A DNA stretch of 6,304 nt, taken from NCBI GenBank assembly GCA_910578965.1, contig CAJTSP010000146.1:1-6304 (forward strand), in the 5' to 3' direction. A model generated the notes under the pieces. It was given only the letters and a program-made list of their open reading frames with translations. It was not told where the DNA came from and did no database searches. The position numbers and the translations under genes are program-made. Positions 5,528 to 6,304 of this stretch are shown here, in pieces (position 1 is the stretch's first letter; every line of letters starts with the position of its first letter). This DNA comes from an uncultured Oscillospiraceae bacterium. GTDB lineage: Bacteria > Bacillota > Clostridia > Oscillospirales > Ruminococcaceae.

Positions 5528-6304
5528 TTACAGGATGGTGCCCAGCACCATGGTGTTTGCAACGGTCATCATGGTATACAGGAAAGCAACCACCAGCGAG
5601 CCGGTGTAGATGTTTCCGGTTTCCTTAAAGAAGCGGCGGGAAACAAGGGTGCCGGCCGGGATCATAAAAATCAGCGGGAACAGGTTTACGATGCGCATGG
5701 AATTGTAGCGGAACACACCGCTTGCAATGATGCCCTGGTACTGGATGAAGATCAGCACCGCGATGCCCGCGATGTTGCCGATGCAGCTAAGCAGCAGGGT
5801 TAGCCATTCGGGGCGGCCCTCCACCCGGTTCCCACCGTTTACCAGCAGCGAGTTGACCAGGTAAAAAATGATCCACGCCGGCACATAGGCCACAAAGAAA
5901 ACCAGCTTTTGCAGGTTGAATACCCGCATGTCGATGACCCAGATGCGGTAGTCGGTGTTAAACAGCAGGTCGTTAAAAAACAGGATTACATAGGCAAAGG
6001 CCACCGTAAGCAGCGCCAGCAGCACGCTTTTGAGGATGACCCGACCCGAGGCCTTGACGCCCCAGCAGTCCGGGATGCCCTTTCCACTGCCGCGGGCAAG
6101 CAGGTGGGCGGCCATGAAGACCCCCAGCAGCACAATGCCGCAGGCAAGGGTCCAGGCGGCCAGCTCGTTGGTGTTGGGCTCGCCAAACCAGCTGTTGTGG
6201 GTAAAGGGCACAAAGGATTCCTGGCCCACCAGCTTAAAGGCCACCGGCACCACCAGCAGCGCGGGCAGGATGGTGTTCAGCGCGTAAACAACCCAGTACC
6301 GGGC
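5528..6304 (-). CDS. C-terminal part of a polytopic membrane protein, possibly alpha/beta-hydrolase-linked (runs off right edge)
   Basis: The frame stays open from the stop at 5528 to the window edge, giving 258 visible residues; the GTG at 6253 lies inside a membrane helix (TILPALLVVPVAFKLV), so the real start is outside the window. About seven hydrophobic helices are visible: roughly 4-26, 51-70, 90-112, 132-154, 168-189, 204-220 and 232-256. Notable pieces are FGEPNTNELAAW (40-51), NTDYRIWVIDMR (116-127), FYLVNSLLVNGGNRVEG (147-163) and VSRRFFKETGNIYTG (221-235). This pattern resembles, from memory, the C-terminal membrane domain of large clostridial proteins annotated as alpha/beta hydrolases; the hydrolase part, if present, would lie upstream, so its Ser-Asp-His residues cannot be checked. 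Function and substrate are unknown. The gene ends 36 bases before the -35 box of the permease promoter, with no clear terminator of its own before that promoter. Confidence 0.85.
   Translation of the reverse strand, partial: ARYWVVYALNTILPALLVVPVAFKLVGQESFVPFTHNSWFGEPNTNELAAWTLACGIVLLGVFMAAHLLARGSGKGIPDCWGVKASGRVILKSVLLALLTVAFAYVILFFNDLLFNTDYRIWVIDMRVFNLQKLVFFVAYVPAWIIFYLVNSLLVNGGNRVEGRPEWLTLLLSCIGNIAGIAVLIFIQYQGIIASGVFRYNSMRIVNLFPLIFMIPAGTLVSRRFFKETGNIYTGSLVVAFLYTMMTVANTMVLGTIL

Overview
The window looks like a piece of chromosome from a GC-rich Firmicute of the class Clostridia, possibly a gut Oscillospiraceae-type organism. The evidence is a sigma-A style promoter, a strong AGGAGG ribosome binding site, a yybP-ykoY type riboswitch with a transcription terminator, and a chemoreceptor without the C-terminal CheR-docking pentapeptide typical of Proteobacteria. 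The taxonomic placement is inference; no rRNA or marker gene is present. The four protein-coding genes have ordinary, G/C-ended codon use, and there is no sign of mobile DNA, tRNA or CRISPR.

Layout: (1) 7-1980 (+) is a methyl-accepting chemotaxis receptor with an extracellular dCache sensor; its true start may lie just outside the window. (2) 1981-2157 is a convergent intergenic region with a very strong, probably bidirectional terminator hairpin. (3) 2158-3840 (-) is a Na+/phosphate cotransporter-family protein with a C-terminal PhoU-like domain. (4) 4000-5268 (-) is an ArsB/SLC13-type ion permease. (5) 5269-5527 is regulatory DNA for the minus-strand genes: a sigma-A promoter, a manganese-type (yybP-ykoY) riboswitch, and an intrinsic terminator whose 5' arm is the 3' strand of the aptamer. 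(6) 5528-6304 (-) is the C-terminal, seven-helix part of a membrane protein that runs off the right edge; it resembles the membrane domain of certain clostridial alpha/beta-hydrolase-type proteins.

The most interesting point is the riboswitch. The aptamer blocks GGGAGTAGC, TCGTCAGTACGG and GGCGAGAC are all present in order and spacing typical of the yybP-ykoY family, which is known to sense Mn2+ and usually turns on Mn2+ exporters. Here it sits in front of an ArsB/SLC13-family permease rather than MntP, TerC, UPF0016 or a P-type ATPase. This suggests that the permease takes part in Mn2+ (or related metal) efflux or homeostasis, and that the phosphate transporter behind it may be co-regulated. 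The functional link is inference; the RNA motif and the terminator overlap are read directly from the sequence.
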